Positions 9,644-18,015 of a stretch of 64,000 nucleotides of DNA are shown one piece after another (position 1 is the first letter of the stretch; each line of letters opens with the position of its first letter). Source of the DNA: Pseudomonas chlororaphis. Its GTDB lineage: Bacteria > Pseudomonadota > Gammaproteobacteria > Pseudomonadales > Pseudomonadaceae. The notes below the pieces were generated by a model that did not search any database, was not told where the DNA came from, and saw only the letters and a list, made by a program, of their open reading frames with translations. The DNA lies in assembly GCF_000783395.1 (NCBI RefSeq), contig NZ_JSFK01000003.1, positions 496,135 to 560,134 on the forward strand. Reading direction: 5' to 3'. The position numbers and the translations under genes were made by a program.

Positions 9644-9665
9644 GGGACAGATCCATTGGGTGGGC

Positions 9666-9692
9666 GATCAGGCGCGGCTATTTAGCCTGATC
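9666..9692. promoter_or_regulatory. Dyad upstream of copper operon, candidate operator
   Basis: GATCAGGC and GCCTGATC form an exact 8-base inverted repeat with an 11-base spacer, 23-49 bases upstream of the first DUF2946 start. On the minus strand a weak TTTACT / TAAATA promoter pair with 18-base spacing would place the -10 inside the spacer. Operator function is an inference. Confidence 0.4.
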
Positions 9693-9755
9693 AGGGCCGA
9701 TAAGTAAAAAAGCGTCGTGCGGTTTGGTGTCGCAGCGAACACGTCAATTACTCAC

Positions 9756-10079
9756 TCAATTCACGGGTACGGCATGAACTTGCATATCTACACCAAGCGT
9801 AGCGCGGATTACCGAAAATATTTTGGCTAGGTTATCCATGCTCGGATTGCCTTTGGCTGAAAGCATTCGATGCAAGCTTTTACTCGGCTTTTCGGTCTCC
9901 CTTGCGAGCTCTTCGAAGCCGACCGTCGCATTGACGAGATCGCGCAGAATTATTCTGGCCATTTCTGGCTCGCCATTCAGGAACAGAGTCGCGGCCTCAT
10001 CCAGTAATGCTTGAGCAAACTCCGGATCACGCTGGGCGCGTTCTGCGATTGAATGTTTGTAGCTTCGAGTGAGAACCAT
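9756..10079 (-). CDS. HTH antitoxin, HigA-like/addiction-module type
   Basis: A 107-residue cytoplasmic DNA-binding antitoxin. The C-terminal half (about 55-105) carries a helix-turn-helix: GFEELARETEKPSKSLHRML followed by NPSMDNLAKIFSVI. The N-terminal half is the acidic helical region typical of this antidote family, whose partner is a RelE/HigB-type toxin encoded just upstream. Here the upstream frame is only a 28-codon fragment, and its TGA overlaps this ATG (TGATG). The antitoxin is therefore an orphan, possibly kept as a regulator or as protection against toxins carried elsewhere. The start is the ATG at 10079 rather than the TTG just before it. Confidence 0.8.
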   Translation of the reverse strand: MVLTRSYKHSIAERAQRDPEFAQALLDEAATLFLNGEPEMARIILRDLVNATVGFEELARETEKPSKSLHRMLSAKGNPSMDNLAKIFSVIRATLGVDMQVHAVPVN

Positions 10080-10165
10080 CAATTACCTTGCACACTTAAA
10101 GTGGAGATCCACCGACCAAATGGGCTTGATTCGTCTTCTTGTAGATATTCTTCGAGTGTGATCAC
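10079..10165 (-). pseudogene. Remnant of RelE/HigB-type toxin
   Basis: A 28-codon frame from GTG at 10165 reads VITLEEYLQED then SSPFGRW, and stops at a TGA that overlaps the antitoxin ATG. The first 20 residues resemble the start of RelE/HigB-type toxins paired with this antitoxin family, which begin like M-I-x-(I/L)-x-E-Y-L-x(2)-D-x-x-S-P-F-x-x-W and normally run to about 100 residues. The central core and catalytic C-terminal part are missing, so an internal deletion is the simplest explanation. It is too short to be an active toxin. The identification rests on a short stretch. Confidence 0.55.
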
Positions 10166-10221
10166 GGCTAGCTCTGAAGGTAACAAATAGGTTACTTGTC
10201 ATGCAAGCTGTGGATCTTGCC

Positions 10222-10947
10222 CTATGAGATGAACTCCGCCAACGCAGCAAGTGTTTCTTGAAGCAACAGAAACTCCCGATCAACACCCGGCAACCCCGGC
10301 CGCTTCAACACAATCACCGGCACCCCACGCTCGCGCGCCACTTCCAGCTTCGGCTCGGTCGCGGTGCTGCCGCTGTTCTTGCTGATCAACACATCGATCT
10401 GCCGCCGTTCGAACAGTGCGCGCTCATCCTCCAGCAGAAACGGCCCCCGCGCGCCGATCACTTCGCAGCGTTCGTTGCCGGGGTAGACGTCGAGGGCGCG
10501 CAGAGTCCAGAACTGGTCCTGAGGGATTTCATCGAGGTGCTGCAGCGGTTCGCGGCCGAGGGTGAACAGCGGTCGGCGAAACGGCTTGAGCGCAGTGATC
10601 AGCTCAGCCCAGTCGCTGACTTCGCGCCAGTCATCACCGGGCTGCGGCTGCCAGGCCGGACGGCGCAGGGCCCAGCAGGGGATGCCGGTCAGTCGCGCAG
10701 CGGTCGCGGCGTTCTGGCTGATTTGCGCGGCATACGGATGCGTGGCATCCAGCAGCAGGTCGATGCCTTCGTCGCGAATGAATTGCGCCAGACCCTCAGC
10801 GCCACCGTAACCACCGACGCGCACCTGACAGGTCAGATCCGTCGGCACCCGGCCAACACCGGCGAGGCTGTAGATATGTTCTGGCCCGAGCGTGCGGGCA
10901 ATCGCCAGCGCTTCCGTCACGCCGCCCAACAACAGAATCCGCTTCAT
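10222..10947 (-). CDS. cobK: Precorrin-6A reductase CobK/CbiJ
   Basis: A 241-residue enzyme that reduces the precorrin-6A macrocycle with NADPH in corrin-ring synthesis. It starts with the family's nucleotide-binding strand [13 protein letters not shown]. It also has the characteristic [16 protein letters not shown] segment, and [15 protein letters not shown], a typical CbiJ motif near the C-terminus. It is the last gene of the leftward cobL-cbiD-cobK operon, and its ATG overlaps the cbiD stop (ATGA), implying translational coupling. Length is normal for the family. Confidence 0.95.
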   Translation of the reverse strand: MKRILLLGGVTEALAIARTLGPEHIYSLAGVGRVPTDLTCQVRVGGYGGAEGLAQFIRDEGIDLLLDATHPYAAQISQNAATAARLTGIPCWALRRPAWQPQPGDDWREVSDWAELITALKPFRRPLFTLGREPLQHLDEIPQDQFWTLRALDVYPGNERCEVIGARGPFLLEDERALFERRQIDVLISKNSGSTATEPKLEVARERGVPVIVLKRPGLPGVDREFLLLQETLAALAEFIS

Positions 10948-12041
10948 GCAAAACCTCCGGCGTGCCCGACGATCCCGCCCTGACGATCAATCGCAAACAC
11001 CTCGACCTGCACCTGCGCCGGCACCACGCTGCGGGCAAAATTCAGCGCATGGCGGCAGACTTCATCACCGAGGGCGACCCCCGCCGCACTGGCCATCGCC
11101 AATGCCTGCTGGCTGGTATTGGCCTCGCGAATGCTTTGCTGCAACACCTCATCGGCGCCAATCGCCGCCGCCCACTCCGCCAGTTGCGGCAAATCAATAC
11201 TCGAATGCCGCGAGTGCAGATCCATGTGCCCGGCCGCCAATTTGCTGATCTTGCCGAAGCCGCCGCACAGGCTGAGTTTATCCACAGGCACTTTGCGCAC
11301 ATGCTTGAGCACTGCACCGACAAAATCGCCCATTTCGATCAGAGCGATTTCCGGCAGGTTGTAGACCCGGCGCATGGTGTCTTCGCTGGCGTTGCCGGTG
11401 CACGCGGCGATGTGCAGATAACCGTTGGTTTTCGCCACGTCGATGCCTTGATGAATCGAAGCTATGTAAGCCGCACAGGAAAACGGCCGGACGATGCCGC
11501 TGGTGCCGAGGATCGATAATCCACCGAGAATGCCCAGCCGTGGGTTCATGGTTTTCAGCGCCAGTGCTTCGCCGCCCTCGACGTTGACCGTGACATCGAA
11601 GCCGCCGCCGTAACCGGTCTCGGCGGCGAGCAGCGTCAGGTGATCGCTGATCATCTTGCGCGGCACCGGATTGATCGCCGGTTCCCCGACACCCAGGACC
11701 AACCCCGGCCGAGTCACGGTGCCAACCCCGGCACCGGCATTGAAACGAATCCCCGGCTCACTCAGCAGTCGCACTCGCGAATAGAGCAATGCGCCGTGGG
11801 TCACGTCCGGATCGTCGCCGGCATCCTTGATCGTCCCGGCCTCGGCGCCGTCATCGGTCAAACGACAAAACTCCAGGCGCATCTGCACCTGCTTGCCTTT
11901 GGGTAACACGATCTGCACCGCGTCGGCTGAAACCCCGCCGAGCAACAGGCGCGCGGCGGCAAGGCTGGTGGCGGTGGCGCAGCTGCCGGTGGTCAGGCCG
12001 CTGCGCAGGGGCGCAGGTTGTTCGGCGGTTTCGTCACGCAT
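10944..12041 (-). CDS. cbiD: Cobalt-precorrin-5B C1-methyltransferase CbiD
   Basis: A 365-residue SAM-dependent enzyme that methylates C-1 of the corrin precursor. The N-terminal [19 protein letters not shown] is the CbiD signature, and glycine-rich segments such as YGGGFD and [16 protein letters not shown] follow. The ATG at 12041 lies inside the end of cobL (8-base overlap); a longer in-frame extension to 12128 would run deep into cobL and is rejected. CbiD belongs to the oxygen-independent route in most bacteria, yet it sits opposite the oxygen-dependent CobG. This hybrid set is known from other pseudomonads, where CobF is absent. Confidence 0.95.
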   Translation of the reverse strand: MRDETAEQPAPLRSGLTTGSCATATSLAAARLLLGGVSADAVQIVLPKGKQVQMRLEFCRLTDDGAEAGTIKDAGDDPDVTHGALLYSRVRLLSEPGIRFNAGAGVGTVTRPGLVLGVGEPAINPVPRKMISDHLTLLAAETGYGGGFDVTVNVEGGEALALKTMNPRLGILGGLSILGTSGIVRPFSCAAYIASIHQGIDVAKTNGYLHIAACTGNASEDTMRRVYNLPEIALIEMGDFVGAVLKHVRKVPVDKLSLCGGFGKISKLAAGHMDLHSRHSSIDLPQLAEWAAAIGADEVLQQSIREANTSQQALAMASAAGVALGDEVCRHALNFARSVVPAQVQVEVFAIDRQGGIVGHAGGFA

Positions 12042-13245
12042 CGAGGGGTTTGACCAGATCGAGCAGAGTGATTGGCAACGCTTGGCGCCAGGTATCGAAC
12101 TCGCCGAGCGGTTGCACCTGGGCGACATGGATACGCGTCAGCTCGCCGCCGTAACGTTCGCGCCAGTTCATCAGGGCCACTTCGCTTTGCAGGGTCACTG
12201 CGTTGGCTACCAGACGACCACCCGGTTTGAGGTGTTCCCAGCAGGTTTCGAAGACGCCTTCACGGGTGACGCCGCCGCCGATGAAAATCGCATCCGGGCG
12301 CTCCAGTCCGGCGAGAGCCTGCGGTGCCTTGCCGCGAATCAATTGCAGACCGGGCACACCCAGCGCATCGCGGTTGTGTTCGATCAGTTGCTGGCGACCT
12401 TCGTCGGCTTCGATGGCCAAGGTGCGGCAGCTCGGGTGCGCGCGCATCCACTCGATGCCGATCGAACCGCTGCCGGCGCCGACATCCCAGAGCAGTTCGC
12501 CGGGGGTCGGTGCGAGGCGGGCGAGGGTGATGGCGCGTACGTCGCGCTTGGTCAACTGGCCGTCGTGCTGGAAGGCCGAGTCGGGCAATCCAGCGAGGCG
12601 TGACAGGCGCGGGGCGTCGATATCGGCCTGGCACTCGATGGCGATGACATTGAGGTCGGCTATCGGCGCGTCGCCCCAGGCGCTGGCGCTGCTGTCGATG
12701 CGTCGTTCGGTGTCACCGCCGAGATGCTCAAGAACGCACATCCGGCTCGAACCGAAGCCGTGTTCACGGAGCAACTGTGCAACAGCAGCCGGGCTCTGAC
12801 CGTCGTTGCTCAGCAACAACAGACGCACGCCACTGAATAATTGCGCATTGAGCGCCGCCAGTGGTCGGGCCACCAACGACAGCGTCACCACCTCCTGCAG
12901 CGGCCAGCCGAGGCGGGCCGCAGCCAGCGAGCACGACGAAGGTGCGGGCAGAATCAGCATTTCGTCGCTTGGCACCTGGCGGGCAAGGCTGGCACCGACG
13001 CCGTAGAACATCGGGTCACCACTGGCCAGCACGCAGACCGCTTCGCCACGCTGGGCCAGCACCGGCGCGAGGGAAAACGGGCTCGGCCACAACTGCCGTT
13101 CACCGCGAATGCACACCGGCAGCAGATCCAGTTGGCGCTGGCCACCGACGATCCGTGAGGCGCCCAGCAGGGCACGCCGGGCGTTTTTGCCCAGGCCCTT
13201 GAAGCCGTCTTCACCGATTCCCACTACCGTCAGCCAGGGTGACAT
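12034..13245 (-). CDS. cobL: Precorrin-6Y C5,15-methyltransferase CobL (CbiE-CbiT fusion)
   Basis: A 403-residue bifunctional enzyme that methylates C-5 and C-15 and decarboxylates the ring C acetate. The N-terminal half is the CbiE tetrapyrrole methylase fold ([14 protein letters not shown], then [13 protein letters not shown]). The C-terminal half is the CbiT class I methyltransferase ([29 protein letters not shown]). It is first in the leftward operon and diverges from cobG across about 130 bases that should hold both promoters. No cobalamin riboswitch was recognised there. Confidence 0.95.
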   Translation of the reverse strand: MSPWLTVVGIGEDGFKGLGKNARRALLGASRIVGGQRQLDLLPVCIRGERQLWPSPFSLAPVLAQRGEAVCVLASGDPMFYGVGASLARQVPSDEMLILPAPSSCSLAAARLGWPLQEVVTLSLVARPLAALNAQLFSGVRLLLLSNDGQSPAAVAQLLREHGFGSSRMCVLEHLGGDTERRIDSSASAWGDAPIADLNVIAIECQADIDAPRLSRLAGLPDSAFQHDGQLTKRDVRAITLARLAPTPGELLWDVGAGSGSIGIEWMRAHPSCRTLAIEADEGRQQLIEHNRDALGVPGLQLIRGKAPQALAGLERPDAIFIGGGVTREGVFETCWEHLKPGGRLVANAVTLQSEVALMNWRERYGGELTRIHVAQVQPLGEFDTWRQALPITLLDLVKPLDA

Positions 13246-13377
13246 CTATATTCCTCTAAACACGCCGTTCCGACGGGCAGTCTTTTCATGCCAGCGGACA
13301 AAGCAGGCATAATACCGCGCCTTCGCCCGCGAAGCGCCTTTCCCACGCAGCCGGTCCGCCCCTTGAACGAACGCCCG

Positions 13378-14673
13378 ATGTCCACCGCTTTACGCCCCTC
13401 GGCCTGCCCGGGGTTGCTGCGTATCGTCCAGGCACTGGATGGCGGCATCTGCCGGATCAAGCTCAATGGCGGCTCGATCAGCGCCGATCAGGCTGACGCG
13501 GTGGCCGAGGCTGCCGAACAGTTCGGTGGGGCGATCGAGGCGACCAACCGCGCCAATCTGCAGATTCGCGGGATCGGTGAGCAATCCGCTGCGCTGATCG
13601 AGCGTCTGCTCGCCGCCGGTCTCGGCCCGCGCACGGCGGCCGGTGACGATGTGCGCAACCTGATGCTCAGCCCCGCAGCCGGGATCGATCGGCAGATGCA
13701 TTTCGACACTCGCGACCTCGCCGGGCAGATCCTCGACACTCTGCAAAGCCATCAACGGTTCCACGAGCTGAGCGCCAAGTTCGCCGTGCAACTGGATGGC
13801 GGTGAAGCGCTGGCAATGCTCGAACATCCCCATGACCTGTGGTTGTCGGCGTTCGAGCGTGACGGTGAAACTTTGCTGGCGTTCGGTCTGGCCGGATGCC
13901 CGACGGATCGCGCGGTCGGCGCGGTGGCGCTGGAACATGGCCATGCGCTGGTGGTCGCGGTGCTGGAGCTGTTCCTGGCGTTGGCGCGTCCCGAGCAGAC
14001 GCGCATGCGGCATTTGCTCGACGAATTGCCGATGCCAGCGTTTCTCGAACAACTGAGCGCGCGACTGCCGATCAATACGATCGGCCAATGGCAGCGCACA
14101 GCCGCTGCGGACGATCTGCACATCGGCGTTCATCCGCAAAATACACCGGGCCGGATGTATATCGGTGCGGTGCCGGCGCTGGGGCGTCTCGACCCTGCAA
14201 TGCTGCGCGGGGCTGCGCAACTGGCCCGTCAGTTCGGCAATGGCAGCCTGCGTTTCACACCCTGGCAAAGCCTGCTGGTGCCGGATGTCAAAGCAAGCGA
14301 TGCGGCGCAAGTGCTCGAGGGGCTTGAACAACTGAAGCTGTTGACTCGCGCTGCCGAACCCCTTGCACGGCTGATCGCCTGCACTGGCTCCAATGGCTGC
14401 GGCAAAGGCCTGGCCGACACCAAGCAGGACGCTCGTCATCTGGCGACGTTGCTGCCCTCGGCTCTCAACGTCCACCTCAGCGGCTGCACGCGTTCTTGCG
14501 CCGCCGCCCACTGTGCCCCGGTGACGCTGCTGGCCGTCAGTCCCGGTCATTACGACCTCTATTTTCGCGATGCAACGCTGCCGGGTTTCGGCGCGCTGCA
14601 CGCACGCAATCTTACTATTGAAGCGGCCGCGACCCTGCTCGCCGTCCGCTCTCGGAGCCCCTTTGATGCTTGA
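13378..14673 (+). CDS. cobG: Precorrin-3B synthase CobG
   Basis: An oxygen-dependent monooxygenase that makes precorrin-3B, about 431 residues. It belongs to the nitrite/sulfite reductase ferredoxin-like superfamily. The siroheme/Fe-S cysteines are seen in ACTGSNGCGKG and LSGCTRSCAAAHC near the C-terminus, and a half-repeat (NRANLQIRG) is present at the N-terminus. The ATG at 13378 is chosen because MSTALRPSACPGLLRI matches the expected beginning; an in-frame ATG at 13288 would add 30 unlikely residues. The 3' end overlaps cobH by 8 bases. Its presence marks the aerobic timing of ring contraction. Confidence 0.9.
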   Translation: MSTALRPSACPGLLRIVQALDGGICRIKLNGGSISADQADAVAEAAEQFGGAIEATNRANLQIRGIGEQSAALIERLLAAGLGPRTAAGDDVRNLMLSPAAGIDRQMHFDTRDLAGQILDTLQSHQRFHELSAKFAVQLDGGEALAMLEHPHDLWLSAFERDGETLLAFGLAGCPTDRAVGAVALEHGHALVVAVLELFLALARPEQTRMRHLLDELPMPAFLEQLSARLPINTIGQWQRTAAADDLHIGVHPQNTPGRMYIGAVPALGRLDPAMLRGAAQLARQFGNGSLRFTPWQSLLVPDVKASDAAQVLEGLEQLKLLTRAAEPLARLIACTGSNGCGKGLADTKQDARHLATLLPSALNVHLSGCTRSCAAAHCAPVTLLAVSPGHYDLYFRDATLPGFGALHARNLTIEAAATLLAVRSRSPFDA

Positions 14674-15292
14674 TTACATCCGCGATGGTCAGGAGATTTA
14701 TCGCAACTCCTTCGCGATCATTCGCAGCGAAGCCAATCTGGCGCGCATCCCGGCCGATCTGGAAAAACTCGCGGTGCGGGTGATTCACGCCTGCGGCATG
14801 GTCGAGGCCATCGACGGTCTGCAATTCTCCGAAGGTGCGGGCAAGGCCGGGCGCGATGCGCTGGCCGCCGGCGCGCCGATCCTCTGTGATGCGCGAATGG
14901 TTTCCGAAGGCGTGACCCGTGCGCGCCTGCCGGCCAACAACGAAGTGATCTGCACCTTGCGCGACGAGAGCGTGCCTGCGCTTGCCCGTGAACTGGGCAA
15001 CACCCGTTCCGCTGCCGCGCTGGAGCTGTGGCGTCCGCATCTGGAAGGCAGCGTCGTGGTGATCGGCAACGCGCCGACAGCGCTGTTCTACCTGCTGGAA
15101 ATGCTCGACGCCGGCGCACCGAAACCGGCGTTGATCCTCGGCTTCCCGGTCGGCTTCGTCGGCGCCGCCGAATCGAAAGCCGCGCTGGCCGCCGACAGCC
15201 GTGGCGTACCGTTCGTGATCATGCAAGGCCGCCTCGGTGGCAGCGCCATGGCCGCCGCTGCCGTTAACGCCCTCGCCACGGAGATCGAATGA
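14666..15292 (+). CDS. cobH: Precorrin-8X methylmutase CobH
   Basis: A 208-residue enzyme that moves the C-11 methyl group to C-12, giving hydrogenobyrinate. Signature segments are [18 protein letters not shown] at the N-terminus, [11 protein letters not shown] (conserved His for the methyl shift), [21 protein letters not shown] and [16 protein letters not shown]. The ATG at 14666 sits inside the end of cobG with a GGAG 8 bases upstream. Its stop overlaps the cobI start (ATGA). Rightward operon cobG-cobH-cobI-cobJ. Confidence 0.95.
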   Translation: MLDYIRDGQEIYRNSFAIIRSEANLARIPADLEKLAVRVIHACGMVEAIDGLQFSEGAGKAGRDALAAGAPILCDARMVSEGVTRARLPANNEVICTLRDESVPALARELGNTRSAAALELWRPHLEGSVVVIGNAPTALFYLLEMLDAGAPKPALILGFPVGFVGAAESKAALAADSRGVPFVIMQGRLGGSAMAAAAVNALATEIE

Positions 15293-16023
15293 TGCAGGCC
15301 AAAGGACGTTTGATTGGCCTGGGCGTCGGCCCGGGTGATCCGGAACTGATTACCGTCAAAGCCCTGCGTTTGCTACGCGAGTCGCCCGTGGTGGCGTACT
15401 TTGTCGCCAAGGGCAAAAAAGGCAATGCCTTCGGCATCATCGAGGCGCACCTGCAAGAAGCGCAGAACTTGCTGCCGCTGGTCTACCCGGTAACCACGGA
15501 GGCACTGCCGGCGCCGCTTTCCTATGAGCAAGTCATCAGCGATTTCTACGACGAAGCCGCCGAGACGGTCGCCGCGCATCTGGATGCCGGTCGCGATGTG
15601 GCGGTGATCTGTGAGGGTGATCCGTTCTTCTACGGTTCCTACATGTACCTGCACGATCGCCTCGCCACCCGTTATGAAGCCCAAGTGGTGCCCGGCGTTT
15701 GTTCGATGCTGGGCGGCGCTTCGGTGCTGGGTGCGCCGCTGGTGTATCGCAATCAGAGCCTGTCGGTGCTCTCCGGCGTGTTGCCCCACGAAGAGCTGAA
15801 ACGCCGACTGGCCGATGCCGACGCGGCGGTGATCATGAAGCTGGGGCGCAATTTCCCGAAAGTGCGGCAGGTGCTGGAAGAACTCGGTCTGGCCGAACGT
15901 GCGCTGTACGTCGAGCGCGCGACCATGGCCAATCAGAAGATCGTGCCGATGGATCAGGTCGAGCCGATGTCGTCGCCATACTTCTCGCTGATCATCGTGC
16001 CGGGCGAACGGTGGCAAGGCTGA
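15289..16023 (+). CDS. cobI: Precorrin-2 C20-methyltransferase CobI
   Basis: A 244-residue SAM-dependent methylase that methylates C-20 of precorrin-2. The tetrapyrrole methylase fold is shown by [19 protein letters not shown] at the N-terminus, [13 protein letters not shown] (SAM loop), [13 protein letters not shown], and the C-terminal YVERATM...Y-F-S-L-I-I-V-P-G. Its start overlaps the cobH stop, and its stop shares one base with the cobJ ATG (TGATG). Confidence 0.95.
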   Translation: MMQAKGRLIGLGVGPGDPELITVKALRLLRESPVVAYFVAKGKKGNAFGIIEAHLQEAQNLLPLVYPVTTEALPAPLSYEQVISDFYDEAAETVAAHLDAGRDVAVICEGDPFFYGSYMYLHDRLATRYEAQVVPGVCSMLGGASVLGAPLVYRNQSLSVLSGVLPHEELKRRLADADAAVIMKLGRNFPKVRQVLEELGLAERALYVERATMANQKIVPMDQVEPMSSPYFSLIIVPGERWQG

Positions 16024-17723
16024 TGACTCAATCCACGCCAGCCATCGTCATTCTCGGTCAGGGCAGCCTGGCCACCGCGCAGCGCATTCAGCAGGTGTAT
16101 CCGGCGGCGCAGATCCATGGCCTCGCCGGGCGCGTCGAAGGCGCCGATTGCACTTATGTGGAGTTCGGCGCGACTCTGCGCGCGCTGTATCAGCAGGACA
16201 CGCCGATCATCGCCCTGTGCGCGGCCGGTATCGTCATCCGCACGCTGGCGCCGCTGTTGCTGGAAAAGGGCGCCGAACCGGCAGTGCTTGCCGTGGCCGA
16301 AGACGGCAGCGCCGTGGTGCCGCTGTTGGGTGGCCTCGGCGGGGTGAATGTCATGGCGCGGGACATCGCTGCCGGGCTGCAAGTCGCAGCGGCGATCACC
16401 ACCAGCGGCGAGTTGCGCTTTGGTACGTGCCTGCTCAATCCGCCGAGTGGTTACGCACTGGGCGATCTGGAACTGGGCAAGCGATTTGTCTCCGATCTGT
16501 TGGCCGGCCACAGCGTGCGCATCGAAGGCGCGGCGCCGTGGCTGGATCAGGCGCAACTGCCGGAAGATCCGCAGGCACAGCGCTCGATTCATGTCGGCAG
16601 TGCCGCGCGTGAAGCGAGTGCCAGTGAGTTACTGATCTATCCACGCTGCGTGGCGGTGGCGGTAAGTGCTGAAATCGCAGATTTGCCGAGTGCCGTTCGC
16701 AGCGTGTTGCAACAGGCGAATATCGCCGTGCAATCGTTGAGCTGTCTGTTGGCTTGCGAGACGCAAATGGCTTCGCCGCTTTTGCGTGAAGCGGCGCTTG
16801 AGCTGGGTGTGCCGCTGCGCTTTGTTGTGGCGCAAAACGACATAGAAACCCTGGCGCGTGTCGCCGTACCTGCGGCAGCGGTCGTGGCTGGCCATGGCAT
16901 GGCAATCGCAGTCGCCGAGCAGCCATTGGACGTTGCCAGCATTGGCCGGCCACGCGGTCGTCTCGCCGTGATCGGCCTCGGCCCCGGCGCTGCCGAACTG
17001 ATGGTGCCGGCGGTGAAAGCCGAACTGGCTCGCGCCACCGACGTACTTGGCTACGAAACCTACGTGCGCATGGCCGGTCCCTTCCGCGACGATCAAGTGC
17101 AGCACTGCACCGACAACCGCGAAGAAATGCAGCGCGCCCGTCACGCCTTCAGGCTGGCAGCCGAGGGGCGCTCGGTGATCGTCGTGTCCTCGGGCGATCC
17201 GGGAGTGTTCGCCATGGCCGCAGCAGTGCTCGAAGCGTTGCACGAGTCGGCTGATCCGGCGTGGCACAGCGTCGACCTGGAAATCCTCCCGGGCGTGTCG
17301 GCCTCGCTGGCTACCGCCGCGCAGGCTGGTGCACCGCTGGGCCATGACTTCTGCGTGATGTCGCTGTCGGACAACCTCAAGCCTTGGTCGATCATCGAGA
17401 AACGTCTGGACCTGGCTGGCGACGCGGATCTGGCGTTGGCGTTCTACAACCCGATTTCACGCGCGCGTCCATGGCAACTGGGCCGGGCATTGGAAATCGT
17501 CGCGCAGCATCGTGCACCTGAAACGCCCGTGGTGTTGGGCCGCGACATCGGCCGTCCGGGTCAGACCTTGCGCACCACGACGTTGGGCGCGTTGACGCCG
17601 GAGCAGGTGGACATGCGCACCATGGTATTGATTGGTTCTTCCACTACCTGCACCTTTCCCCGCGCCGGCGGGGGGGATTGGGTCTATACACCGCGCTGGT
17701 ATGGCGAAAAACCGCTTTCCTGA
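16023..17723 (+). CDS. cobJ: CbiG-CobJ fusion, precorrin-3B C17-methyltransferase
   Basis: A 566-residue fusion. Residues 1 to about 310 are CbiG-like: an N-terminal part with YVEFGATLRALY, CAAGIVIRTLAP and PLLGGLGGVN, and a C-terminal part around 205-290 including LSCLLACETQMAS. Residues about 315-560 are the CobJ/CbiH ring-contraction methylase (LAVIGLGPGAAELMVPA, SSGDPGVFAMAAAV, EILPGVSASLATAA, LAFYNPISRARPWQ, VLGRDIGRPGQ). CobJ methylates C-17 with ring contraction; CbiG opens the delta-lactone in the anaerobic route, while CobE, homologous to the CbiG C-terminus, serves aerobic strains. The ATG at 16023 follows the cobI stop directly. It is the last gene of the rightward operon. Confidence 0.93.
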   Translation: MTQSTPAIVILGQGSLATAQRIQQVYPAAQIHGLAGRVEGADCTYVEFGATLRALYQQDTPIIALCAAGIVIRTLAPLLLEKGAEPAVLAVAEDGSAVVPLLGGLGGVNVMARDIAAGLQVAAAITTSGELRFGTCLLNPPSGYALGDLELGKRFVSDLLAGHSVRIEGAAPWLDQAQLPEDPQAQRSIHVGSAAREASASELLIYPRCVAVAVSAEIADLPSAVRSVLQQANIAVQSLSCLLACETQMASPLLREAALELGVPLRFVVAQNDIETLARVAVPAAAVVAGHGMAIAVAEQPLDVASIGRPRGRLAVIGLGPGAAELMVPAVKAELARATDVLGYETYVRMAGPFRDDQVQHCTDNREEMQRARHAFRLAAEGRSVIVVSSGDPGVFAMAAAVLEALHESADPAWHSVDLEILPGVSASLATAAQAGAPLGHDFCVMSLSDNLKPWSIIEKRLDLAGDADLALAFYNPISRARPWQLGRALEIVAQHRAPETPVVLGRDIGRPGQTLRTTTLGALTPEQVDMRTMVLIGSSTTCTFPRAGGGDWVYTPRWYGEKPLS

Positions 17724-17731
17724 GCATCACG

Positions 17732-17761
17732 CCGAGGCAAGTTGTAAATAAGTTGCCTCGG
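17732..17761 (+). terminator. Hairpin after cobJ
   Basis: CCGAGGCAA and TTGCCTCGG form an exact 9-base stem with a 12-base loop shortly after the cobJ stop. There is no clear T-run, so it may act as an RNA 3'-end stabiliser rather than a classical terminator. Confidence 0.5.
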
Positions 17762-17803
17762 TGAGATATCAAGTCGAAATTCCCTATCTGCCGATAAGGT
17801 TTA

Positions 17804-17842
17804 AAACAGAGCGGTGTATCCGTCAGGAACACCGCTTTGTTT
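17804..17842. terminator. Strong hairpin before toxin gene
   Basis: A 14-base stem (AAACAGAGCGGTGT with ACACCGCTTTGTTT, one mismatch) is followed by TGTTT. It isolates the cobalamin operon from the large gene at 18016. The surrounding 17750-18015 is visibly AT-richer than the flanking genes. Confidence 0.65.
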
Positions 17843-18015
17843 GTTTATCGAATCATTCGTCATGCAGCTGTTTGTTACCGGATCATGCGCGGAATCAACT
17901 TGTCTGTTGTTTGATATTTCTTGGGAAATTATTTGAGTTTTGTGCTTTTTGAAGTTGCCCAACGGACAGACTAACTTCGTCGAGGATTCTCTCAGCGAAT
18001 AAAGGATGAAGTCTG

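Noticed and set aside
10083..10286. A 67-codon frame upstream of the antitoxin in another frame
   Set aside because: It is basic, low in family-like content and overlaps the end of cobK; the frame ending at 10079 fits the toxin N-terminus much better.
12900..13377. Possible cobalamin riboswitch between cobL and cobG
   Set aside because: No B12-box or the conserved riboswitch core could be found in the divergent gap; only simple promoter-like AT stretches are present.
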